Shown here: in pieces, positions 1 to 5,355 of the stretch | How the letters are laid out: every line of letters begins with the position of its first letter | How positions within the stretch are numbered: the first letter of the stretch is position 1 | Origin: CAZTME01 sp964614795 | GTDB taxonomy: Bacteria > Patescibacteriota > Microgenomatia > UBA1400 > PJMF01 | DNA length: 15,182 bases | Assembly (NCBI GenBank): GCA_964614795.1 | Contig: CAZTME010000020.1 | Span: 1-15,182, forward strand | Reading direction: 5' to 3' | The notes under the pieces: generated by a model | The model's input: only the letters and a program-made list of their open reading frames with translations | Database searches by the model: none | Told to the model about the DNA's origin: nothing | Made by a program: the position numbers and the translations under genes

Positions 1-747
1 TGTCAGAAGTTTCAGGGAGTACTGTTGGTTGATGGAAAGTATGTGTCCATTAAGAAACACGATCGTAAGATCCCAGTCATCTATGGCATTGATTACCAAA
101 CGCATGATATCCCCCATTACCGGTTGAGTTATGCTGAGGACTATCTGAGTTGCAAGAAGTTCTTTACCTCTCTGAAATTGACTGACTATCACCTCCAAGC
201 AGTAGTCTGTGATGACAATGCGAATATCTACACAGCTGCCAAGTATGCCTATCCTCGGGTCGTTGTCCAACTGTGTCACCTACATTTCCTACGAAACATG
301 AGAGCACTCCTGGAACTAGAGTTCAATCAAAAACACCAATTGTTCTTTCAGCTCTTGTGTCGACTGATGATTACCAAGCGATCACGGGGAGATTTTGAGA
401 AGAAAGCAGCCCTCCTTATGCGTGAGTTTGGTGAAGATCAAACGTGTCAGGGTATTCTCATTGAGCTCGCTAGAAAACAACCACTGTTACTTGGGTACCT
501 TAATCACAAAGGCACACCAACAACTACCAATTTAATTGAGAGCTTTAATTCACACTTACAAGGAAGACTGGAAACCATTAAAGGCTTTGAGTCGTTTAAC
601 CATGCAGATTTATGGCTTAATGGCTTCTTTCTTCGACGAAGAACCAGACCATTTGTTGATTGCCAGAGAAGATTCAGAAAATTAAACGGAAAAACATCCC
701 TTTCACAAACCAAAAAACCAGGGATTGAATTACCAACGTTTTTTTAA
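1..747 (+). CDS. IS256/Mutator-like DDE transposase, 5' end outside window
   Basis: This is the C-terminal 248 residues of a cut-and-paste transposase. The frame is open to the first base of the window, so the TTG at 25 is not a real start and the N-terminal DNA-binding part lies upstream. The first catalytic Asp is in LLVDGKYV, the second in VVCDDNANIY, followed by the CHLHFLRNM segment (the C/H motif typical of Mutator/MULE and IS256 transposases). The catalytic Glu is in TNLIESFNSHLQGR, and the conserved tail WLNGFFLRRRTRPF follows. The order D-D-C..H-E and the spacing fit an intact catalytic half, with no internal stop or frameshift. The gene ends 39 bp before a tRNA gene, a common neighbourhood for mobile elements. 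The downstream element boundary was not identified. The family call is confident at superfamily level only; an IS1249-type subgroup is possible. Confidence 0.85.
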   Translation, partial: CQKFQGVLLVDGKYVSIKKHDRKIPVIYGIDYQTHDIPHYRLSYAEDYLSCKKFFTSLKLTDYHLQAVVCDDNANIYTAAKYAYPRVVVQLCHLHFLRNMRALLELEFNQKHQLFFQLLCRLMITKRSRGDFEKKAALLMREFGEDQTCQGILIELARKQPLLLGYLNHKGTPTTTNLIESFNSHLQGRLETIKGFESFNHADLWLNGFFLRRRTRPFVDCQRRFRKLNGKTSLSQTKKPGIELPTFF

Positions 748-785
748 CAAAAACGCGCCCGTTTTGGAACGGTATGAAACAATTG

Positions 786-854
786 TTGCGGGACTAGGAG
801 TCGAACCTAGCCTGTGAGATTATGAGCCTCACGTGCACCGTACACTATCCCGCG
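786..854 (-). tRNA. tRNA-Met (CAU anticodon), initiator-like acceptor
   Basis: On the minus strand the sequence folds as a cloverleaf. The acceptor is CGCGGGA/TCCCGCA with a C1-A72 mismatch. The D arm is GTGT/GCAC around a five-base loop. The anticodon stem is TGAGG/TCTCA with loop CTCATAA, and the T arm is CTAGG-TTCGACT-CCTAG. The discriminator is A and no CCA is encoded. The C1-A72 mismatch is the hallmark of bacterial initiator tRNA, but the three consecutive G-C pairs next to the anticodon loop are missing (A-U, G-C, G-U instead), and pair 11-24 is U-A, as in elongators. The D loop is about two bases shorter than usual. A good promoter starts about 6 bp upstream, so the gene is probably expressed. 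Confidence 0.88.
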
Positions 855-866
855 CGGTGAAGTGTT

Positions 867-895
867 AGTATAACTCAAGATTGGCAAATGGTAAA
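867..895 (-). promoter_or_regulatory. Sigma70-like promoter of the minus-strand tRNA-Met
   Basis: Minus-strand -35 TTTACC (890-895) and -10 TATACT (867-872) are separated by 17 bp. The predicted start lies near 860, only about 6 bases before the mature 5' end of the tRNA at 854. Confidence 0.5.
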
Positions 896-901
896 TTGGC
901 T

Positions 902-930
902 TTCGCAAAAAGCCCATTTCTTGATATAAT
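902..930 (+). promoter_or_regulatory. Extended -10 promoter ahead of the plus-strand tRNA
   Basis: A perfect TATAAT at 925-930 is preceded by TGA (extended -10). A weaker -35 TTCGCA sits at 902-907 with a 17-bp spacer. Transcription would start near 937, at the left arm of repeat copy A1, giving the tRNA at 1,025 a leader of about 88 nt that contains the A1 hairpin. Confidence 0.5.
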
Positions 931-936
931 AAAATC

Positions 937-995
937 TCGCACAATAACATCACGATTCATTTTGTCAATTTTCTTATTGCACGACAAGTCTAATG
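937..995. repeat. Dispersed palindromic repeat, family A, copy 1
   Basis: An imperfect inverted repeat. The left arm is TCGCACAATAAC at 937-948; the right arm, read as its reverse complement, is TTAGACTTGTCGTGCAATAA ending near 992. About 25 bp lie between the arms. It shares arm sequence with copies near 3,250, 5,263 and 14,601. It lies in the spacer between the two tRNA genes, in the predicted leader of the second. Confidence 0.65.
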
Positions 996-1024
996 CCCTC
1001 GCGTCAAGTTGAGTGCGTAAGTAA

Positions 1025-1098
1025 GCCAGGGTAGCTCAGTTGGTTAGAGCATGGGATTCATAAACCCAAGGTCGAGAGTTCGAATCTCTCCCCTGGTA
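1025..1098 (+). tRNA. tRNA with CAU anticodon (elongator Met, or Ile2)
   Basis: The cloverleaf has acceptor GCCAGGG/CCCTGGT (first pair G-U), D arm GCTC/GAGC with loop AGTTGGTTA, and anticodon stem TGGGA/ACCCA around loop TTCATAA. The innermost anticodon-stem pair is an A-A mismatch. The variable loop is AGGTC, the T arm is GAGAG-TTCGAAT-CTCTC, and the discriminator is A. No CCA is encoded. The D loop is of normal length, unlike the neighbouring minus-strand tRNA. With a paired first position it is an elongator. CAU could also be read as Ile2 if the C is converted to lysidine, which sequence alone does not decide. Confidence 0.93.
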
Positions 1099-1110
1099 CA
1101 GCTTAATAAT

Positions 1111-1142
1111 GCAGTCACAAAACGAAATGTAACTTTTTTATT
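1111..1142 (+). repeat. Dispersed repeat, family B, copy 1 (partial)
   Basis: GCAGTCACAAAACGAAAT followed by GTAACTTTTTTAT. It matches the outer 30 bp of the longer copies at 4,125-4,200 and (inverted) 5,073-5,146. It begins 12 bp after the tRNA and its end overlaps the stop codon of the acetyltransferase at 1,138. Confidence 0.55.
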
Positions 1143-1449
1143 CAACAATCGCCATGCGTACGCCGTCAATAAAACGGCCGTTAAAAAAGAATTCATCTTT
1201 TAAAACTGCTTCCTGAAGAAATCCAGCTCTGGTATATGCGTGGATGGCACGAGGATTATCTGCTCGGGCTTCAATCCATAATTTGTGCAAATGCAGATTC
1301 GAAAACAGGTGGTTTGATAACGTTTTCAGAGCATCCGTGCCAAAACCTTGCCCCATGTCCGAAGCGTTACCAATAATAATATCGAGTTCTGTTTTCAAAG
1401 CTAATCGCTTATTCCAAACCCTCTCCCTCTTGATTTCGCTTAAAGACAA
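1138..1449 (-). CDS. GNAT (RimJ/RimL-like) N-acetyltransferase, N-terminally truncated
   Basis: Only the C-terminal half of a GNAT acetyltransferase is present: 103 residues from a TTG start, against about 170-190 for the family. Motif A with the acetyl-CoA pyrophosphate loop is recognisable at residues 24-45 (IIIGNASDMGQGFGTDALKT, a QGFGT loop). It is followed by NLHLHKLWIEARADNPRAIHAYTRAGF (the NPRAI.AY...GF signature) and the C-terminal strand GVRMAIVE. The first strands and helices that complete the fold are absent. The in-frame stop at 1,474 allows at most eight extra residues, and residues 1-15 look unlike GNAT. The 5' end overlaps the last 41 bases of the DUF2079 gene in another frame. 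I infer a decayed gene whose 5' half was lost when it was joined to the DUF2079 gene. A short functional protein is less likely. Confidence 0.7.
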   Translation of the reverse strand: MSLSEIKRERVWNKRLALKTELDIIIGNASDMGQGFGTDALKTLSNHLFSNLHLHKLWIEARADNPRAIHAYTRAGFLQEAVLKDEFFFNGRFIDGVRMAIVE

Positions 1450-2875
1450 ATTGATCTCCAGTTTCGTAAACGGTTAAATATGCAGAATCGGTACTTACTT
1501 TTTTGAGAAAGTTCTCTGGATCATGCACGTTGTAAAAATTATTTGGATTTTGTCCTTCTCTCATATCCAAAACAATAAATTCCGGATTTAATTGTTCATA
1601 ATTTTCTCTAATCAACCAAACATCTCTGTCTGTAAAACGTACTGCCAAATTATTTTGCGTCATCACACTAGCTCCTTCGGGCACCACTTGAATTAAGTTT
1701 TCCAAAAATTGAAAATTTTTAGTATGTTCCAGAAAAACCGGATGAAAAGCCAAAGATAAAGGACCCTTCAAAACAAAAAAATGTAAAAATAATGCATTAA
1801 AAACCATAATTACGGCCACCACTCGCACGAAATTCTGGGGAAAATACTTCTGCAAAAAAACAAAACCCAAGCCGGCGGAAATTGCTAAAACGGGTGCGAT
1901 CTCGGCGTTGTAATGCATACCTAAATCCCATCTTGAGGGCGCGCTACTCAGAAATCGAGGGACAAAATTTAACAAAATCATGGGTAAAGTAGGCAAATAT
2001 AAAAGCGGTAATGCCAAAAAACTCCAAAAACTCAAAAAAACCGTTTTCATTTTTAACCATGGATAAAAAAGCTGAAAAGGTATGGTTCGCCAATCATATT
2101 TTTCTAAGTATTGATAAATACCGCCACTCAAAAAAGGGATAAAAACTTTTATGATAAAAATTCCATACGCCAACGCGCCCACAGCCATCATCACTGCCAT
2201 TTTTCGCCATTCCGGCTTGTAAAACCACAGAAAAAAAGCAAAACCAACAGCCGAAACAAAAAACGTTTCTTTTAGCGAGAGCATTAAAATAAAAAAGAGA
2301 ATTAATCGTTTTTGCCAACCTTTAATGGCTGCCAAAAAAGCCAAAGCTAGCCAAAATCCCATGATTGTCACTTCGTGAAAATCGGTGATGACTGCATTTT
2401 GCGTACCGACAAATAAAAAAAAGCTTGTTAAAACAGCCAAAGCTAATTCGGCGCGCTTGGTTAAATTTTTAACAGCAAAATAAATGACCAAACCGGTTGC
2501 ACTAATTGCCAGTGCTTGAACAAGAAGTAGCGCTTCGCTGCGGTTGGTCAGCCAGTAAATGGGCGCCAACATTGTAATGCCGGGATGAAAATGATCCGCC
2601 CAAATAATTTTTTGACCAATGGTGTAGTGATCAATTACCGGGGGTTGAAATTGAGCCAGCCTGCGAATAGCTTGATCATAAATACCAAAATCATAGTAAA
2701 AAACTTCAAACTGCCAAAAGCGGTTTAAAGACACCACACTTGCCGTATAAAAGAAAAAAATTGTGATTATTAAAGCCATGCTTAACCAAATTTTTGACTG
2801 ATAAATCTTTATCTTACGCAAAAGAAAATTTAATTTTTTCTGGATGGCTGAAGTAGAATGATTTTTAGTTTGCAT
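1409..2875 (-). CDS. DUF2079 family polytopic membrane protein
   Basis: A 488-residue integral membrane protein. DUF2079 signatures are visible: YDFGIYDQAIRRLA (residues 61-74), ADHFHPG (93-99) before a membrane helix, DFHEVTIMGFWLALAF (165-180), LSLKETFFVSAVG (199-211) and WDLGMHYNAEIAPVL (316-330). A short basic N-terminus precedes the first helix (about 30-50). Roughly nine to eleven helices run to residue 368, followed by a soluble C-terminal domain of about 115 residues. The family resembles GT-C type membrane glycosyltransferases; a role in polyprenyl-linked sugar transfer is an inference from the family and has not been shown. The ATG start at 2,875 follows only a weak ribosome site. 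The last residues (FKRNQEGEGLE) are read from DNA shared with the acetyltransferase remnant, so the natural C-terminus may have been altered. Functional confidence is low; family confidence is high. Confidence 0.85.
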   Translation of the reverse strand: MQTKNHSTSAIQKKLNFLLRKIKIYQSKIWLSMALIITIFFFYTASVVSLNRFWQFEVFYYDFGIYDQAIRRLAQFQPPVIDHYTIGQKIIWADHFHPGITMLAPIYWLTNRSEALLLVQALAISATGLVIYFAVKNLTKRAELALAVLTSFFLFVGTQNAVITDFHEVTIMGFWLALAFLAAIKGWQKRLILFFILMLSLKETFFVSAVGFAFFLWFYKPEWRKMAVMMAVGALAYGIFIIKVFIPFLSGGIYQYLEKYDWRTIPFQLFYPWLKMKTVFLSFWSFLALPLLYLPTLPMILLNFVPRFLSSAPSRWDLGMHYNAEIAPVLAISAGLGFVFLQKYFPQNFVRVVAVIMVFNALFLHFFVLKGPLSLAFHPVFLEHTKNFQFLENLIQVVPEGASVMTQNNLAVRFTDRDVWLIRENYEQLNPEFIVLDMREGQNPNNFYNVHDPENFLKKVSTDSAYLTVYETGDQFVFKRNQEGEGLE

Positions 2876-2894
2876 AAAGTGAAGCCTAACGATT

Positions 2895-3052
2895 GATACT
2901 GACCGATCTGAAAGATCTGGCCGATCCAGTCGATGCAGTCAACCTATCAGTTCTATCAGATCTAACCGATCTAATCGATCTATCTGATCTTAAAGTCGAT
3001 TTATCAGATCTAACCGATCTACTCGATCTAGCCAATCTAGCCGATCTCTCAA
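2895..3052. repeat. GATC-rich degenerate 9-bp tandem repeat
   Basis: The tract is built from nine-base units such as GATCTAACC, GATCTAATC, GATCTACTC and GATCTAGCC, some decayed. It holds eleven GATC sites in about 150 bp. It lies in the spacer upstream of the DUF2079 gene. On the plus strand it stays open from a TTG at 2,893 to 3,099 and would encode a 68-residue DLxDLxDL peptide, but there is no ribosome site and the open frame follows from the repeat period. I regard it as non-coding. No spacers of CRISPR size occur. The stretch 3,053-3,248 shows nothing recognisable. Confidence 0.8.
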
Positions 3053-3248
3053 AATTATCTCACGTTCTTGTTGTCTTGCAAATTTTTCATACTAAATAAC
3101 TAAACTGATCATTCAAAAAGCTTTGATTTATAGTAAACTCAAAATCAAATAGCAGATTGGATATAGCAAACCTCTTGGATGGTGAATTGAGTAAGACACG
3201 AACCGCCATTTCTTTTTGAGAGTGCTGAATTTTGAAGCTCATATATAT

Positions 3249-3323
3249 TAGACTTGTCGCACAATAACAACACGATTCATTTGTATCAAATTAATTCATG
3301 TTCCTATTGCGCGACAAATCTCT
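3249..3323. repeat. Dispersed palindromic repeat, family A, copy 2
   Basis: This is the clearest copy. Left arm: AGACTTGTCGCACAATAACA starting at 3,250. Right arm: reverse complement AGATTTGTCGCGCAATAGGA ending near 3,321. The arms pair over about 20 bp with few mismatches and enclose about 30 bp. The element ends about 17 bp before the start codon of the laccase-domain gene, so it may lie in its 5' leader. Confidence 0.75.
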
Positions 3324-3339
3324 TCCTGATTGAAAAAAT

Positions 3340-4020
3340 ATGATAATTGCTAAACCACTTCAATCAGCATATTGCCAAACTATAGTCGTTGGTCGCTTGC
3401 CCAAAGATCAAGAAAAGCTGAATGAATGGCTCAAAAATACTACAAGAGTCATTACACTTAATCAACAACATACGGCTAAAGTAATAATTGAGAAAACATC
3501 CAATCAAGAAAAACAAACAAATCTTGATCCTGAGTTAAAAATCAATTCCGACCCGGCCGATGCCATTTTAACGGATTATCCCAAAACAGCCCTGCTTATC
3601 AAAACTGCCGATTGCGTGCCAATTTTGCTCGCCCACTACCCTTCCGAAACCAACGCAAAACAACCACCTCTCGCCGTTGGCGCGATTCATGCCGGCAGAA
3701 AAGGTACTAATTCGCAAATTTTACTTAAAACTCTTGAATTACTAATCAGAAATTGGGGAAGTGGTTTTACGAAAATATGGCTTGGTCCCCATATTTGTTC
3801 AAATTGTTATGAAATAAATAGAGCAACCCATGAAAAATTTCATCTGGCAGAAAAATTATTATGGCAGTGTGAAAGCGTTTTGCCCAAAAATAATTATCAA
3901 TTTTCCCAAAGCAACCAATGCACTCATCATCATTCGAGAAATTGGTTTTCCTATCGCAAAGAAGGCAAAGGCGTGCCAATGAATTGGAGTGGGATATATT
4001 TTTCTCTTGAATCAACTTAA
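3340..4020 (+). CDS. Laccase-domain protein (YfiH/YlmD, Cu-oxidase_4 family)
   Basis: A 226-residue protein of the family long annotated as polyphenol oxidase or laccase domain. Characterised members act as purine nucleoside phosphorylase/adenosine deaminase-like enzymes in the cytoplasm. The metal ligands expected for the family are visible: His44 in NQQHTAKV, Cys92 in KTADCVPIL and His117 in GAIHAGRKGT. GPHICSNCYEI (149-159) and CTHHHSRNWFSYRKEGK (194-210) complete the signature. Length is slightly below the usual 240-260, mainly through a short N-terminus. The segment normally read HAGWRGT is HAGRKGT here, and the usual glycine after the first metal His is Thr, so activity could differ. 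The ATG at 3,340 follows an A-rich stretch without a Shine-Dalgarno. A family A repeat lies just upstream. No clear terminator follows. Confidence 0.88.
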   Translation: MIIAKPLQSAYCQTIVVGRLPKDQEKLNEWLKNTTRVITLNQQHTAKVIIEKTSNQEKQTNLDPELKINSDPADAILTDYPKTALLIKTADCVPILLAHYPSETNAKQPPLAVGAIHAGRKGTNSQILLKTLELLIRNWGSGFTKIWLGPHICSNCYEINRATHEKFHLAEKLLWQCESVLPKNNYQFSQSNQCTHHHSRNWFSYRKEGKGVPMNWSGIYFSLEST

Positions 4021-4124
4021 AACAAATAAAAAAATGATAGGTCATTCTTAAGATTTTTCTGACTTCATTGCTGAATATTAAATTTTGCAGATATAGAACA
4101 TTTATTAAATTACTTTAGAGCAAT

Positions 4125-4200
4125 CACAAAACGAAATAACACTTTTTTTATCGGGCGTTTGATCTGGTTTAGAGCAAGGGAAATTTGACATTTGATTTTT
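4125..4200 (+). repeat. Family B repeat copy 2, left arm of inverted pair
   Basis: Begins CACAAAACGAAATAACAC, then a T run, ATCGG, ATCTGG, TTTAGAGCAAG and GACATTTGATTTTT. The same order occurs inverted at 5,073-5,146. The first 27 bp match apart from one T in the run, and the rest matches imperfectly. A 10-base direct repeat TTTAGAGCAA occurs at 4,114-4,123 and 4,168-4,177. Otherwise the spacer 4,021-4,333 holds only the hydrolase promoter. Confidence 0.7.
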
Positions 4201-4320
4201 AGAAAGATATGGATTTTGGAATGTTTCCAAGACACTTGAGATTAATAACCACCGCTAATTGATGAAACAACCGACAAAAAGAATAACTAACAATAACTTC
4301 AGCAGATCATGCGCTTACTA

Positions 4321-4326
4321 TATAAT
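4321..4326 (+). promoter_or_regulatory. Perfect -10 box placing transcription start at the hydrolase ATG
   Basis: TATAAT ends 7 bases before the ATG at 4,334, so transcription would begin at or next to the A of the start codon. A weak -35 candidate (TTCAGC, 4,298-4,303) lies 17 bp upstream. No Shine-Dalgarno precedes the gene. This is consistent with a leaderless mRNA. Confidence 0.5.
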
Positions 4327-4333
4327 AGTCTAA

Positions 4334-5014
4334 ATGGATTCTAAAAAAAATATTTCTCTTCCACCGGAAATTCATGGCAAAAAAGAAGCGATTGCTAAAG
4401 GAAAAGCGCAAAAACAGGAATTAATTATTTTGGTTCCCGGTTGGCTAGATCATTTTCACTCCATGAGTAGTTTAGAAAAATTTTTACTCCAAGCTAATAA
4501 GCCAGCATATACTTTTTCTCCCCAACCCAGTAACGGTTCCATGGCGATTAGTGATTTAGCTCAATATTTAAAAGTTGAAATAATGAGTGTTTTTGAAGAA
4601 ACTCAAGTGCCAGTCAAACTAGTTTGTTTCTCCATGGGTGGATTAATTGCTAGATACTCTTTACAAAAATTGGAATGTGCCCCTTATTGCTCCAAACTTA
4701 TTACAATCGCCACACCACACATGGGCACAATGACAGCCTATGTCGCCAATCAACCCGGATTTATGCAAATGCGCCCAACTAGCCAGTGGCTAATTTCATT
4801 GAATAAAAACTTACCAAAATTACAAACACCCATTACTTCAATTTGGTCACCTTTTGATACGGCCATTATCCCTTCAAGTAGTTCATATTTACCCTTTCAC
4901 AAAAATATCAAAATTCTTTCGCCAATTCATGCTTTAATGCTCAAAGACATGAGAATTCACAAAGCAGTGTTAAAATCATTAAACCACTACGGACTTACGC
5001 CCGCGGATTCCTAG
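4334..5014 (+). CDS. Lipase-like alpha/beta hydrolase
   Basis: A 226-residue alpha/beta hydrolase related to triacylglycerol lipases and PGAP1-like esterases. Strand LIILVPGW (30-37) carries the oxyanion-hole segment. The nucleophile elbow is VCFSMGG with Ser100, followed by LIARY. IATPHMGT (125-132) is the typical lipase segment after the nucleophile. SPFDTAII supplies Asp175 and SPIHALM supplies His199, so a complete Ser-Asp-His triad is present. No signal peptide or membrane helix is visible, so the protein should act in the cytoplasm; the substrate is unknown. The last six residues (LTPADS) are encoded within a 16-bp sequence that recurs at 5,193. The gene is bracketed by inverted family B repeats and appears to be expressed alone from the promoter at 4,321. 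The start is supported by that promoter and by the lack of a better ATG. Confidence 0.85.
   Translation: MDSKKNISLPPEIHGKKEAIAKGKAQKQELIILVPGWLDHFHSMSSLEKFLLQANKPAYTFSPQPSNGSMAISDLAQYLKVEIMSVFEETQVPVKLVCFSMGGLIARYSLQKLECAPYCSKLITIATPHMGTMTAYVANQPGFMQMRPTSQWLISLNKNLPKLQTPITSIWSPFDTAIIPSSSSYLPFHKNIKILSPIHALMLKDMRIHKAVLKSLNHYGLTPADS
4993..5008 (+). repeat. 16-bp direct repeat, copy 1
   Basis: ACTTACGCCCGCGGAT, GC-rich in AT-rich surroundings. It encodes the last residues of the hydrolase. An identical copy lies at 5,193-5,208. Confidence 0.75.
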
Positions 5015-5072
5015 AATGCAAGCCTCGCTTGTCCTGAGTCTTCTTTTTCCTAGCACCCAACATAGCTCTCTC

Positions 5073-5146
5073 ATAACCAAATGACAGTCTTAACTTGCTC
5101 TACACCAGATGAAGAATCCGATAAAAAAGTGTTATTTCGTTTTGTG
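5073..5146 (-). repeat. Family B repeat copy 3, right arm of inverted pair
   Basis: Read on the minus strand it starts CACAAAACGAAATAACAC at 5,146 and continues with T6ATCGG, ATCTGGTGTAGAGCAAG and GTCATTTGGTT. It mirrors 4,125-4,200 and closes a segment of about 1.02 kb that holds only the hydrolase gene. Confidence 0.7.
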
Positions 5147-5160
5147 TTTTCTATATAAAT

Positions 5161-5244
5161 ATGGAAGACTCAGGAACCAGATTTACCCCCGAACTTACGC
5201 CCGCGGATCTTCTAAGGAGCATTAGACACATAGCGTACAAGTGA
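5161..5244 (+). other. Possible 27-codon ORF or gene remnant
   Basis: An ATG at 5,161 opens 27 codons ending in TGA at 5,242. The middle reads FTPELTPADLLRSIRHIA, a plausible helix-forming protein segment. It contains the same LTPAD, from the same 16-bp DNA, as the end of the hydrolase. There is no ribosome site. Within the spacer 5,015-5,355 it is the only coding-like stretch, alongside a family B arm, the 16-bp repeat and family A copy 3. It may be a relic of a longer gene, or chance. Confidence 0.2.
5193..5208 (+). repeat. 16-bp direct repeat, copy 2
   Basis: Identical to 4,993-5,008. Between the two copies lies a 12-bp inverted pair, TCCTGAGTCTTC at 5,032-5,043 and its complement at 5,164-5,175. 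Confidence 0.75.
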
Positions 5245-5262
5245 ACATTAAGATTTTTCACT

Positions 5263-5290
5263 AGACTTGTTGCGCAATAACAAGACGATC
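5263..5290 (+). repeat. Dispersed repeat, family A, copy 3 (single arm)
   Basis: AGACTTGTTGCGCAATAACA followed by AGACGATC matches the left arm of copy 2 with few changes. No clear right arm follows. It lies downstream of the cohesin-like gene, in a convergent spacer. Confidence 0.6.
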
Positions 5291-5355
5291 ACTTTGCTGA
5301 TCTGTTAATCGTTTTCTGATTTTATACTGAAATAAATGTAATTAAGATTGTTTAA

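Noticed and set aside
750..772. Transcription terminator or IS end after the transposase
   Set aside because: Two short overlapping hairpins (AAAACG-CGCC-CGTTTT and CCGTT-TTGG-AACGG) are present, but no T tract follows and no partner repeat is visible without the upstream end of the element.
2895..3052. CRISPR array
   Set aside because: Units are nine bases with no unique spacers of constant length, and no cas genes are nearby.
2893..3099. A 68-residue plus-strand ORF with DLxDLxDL repeats
   Set aside because: It is a product of the 9-bp GATC repeat period, starts with TTG, has no ribosome site, and ends in unrelated sequence.
3249..3323. Integron attC site
   Set aside because: The palindrome lacks the conserved GTTRRRY and RYYYAAC core sites, and no integrase gene is present.
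4021..4070. Intrinsic terminator after the laccase-domain gene
   Set aside because: Only a weak stem (AATGA-TAGG-TCATT) with a distant T run can be drawn; not convincing.
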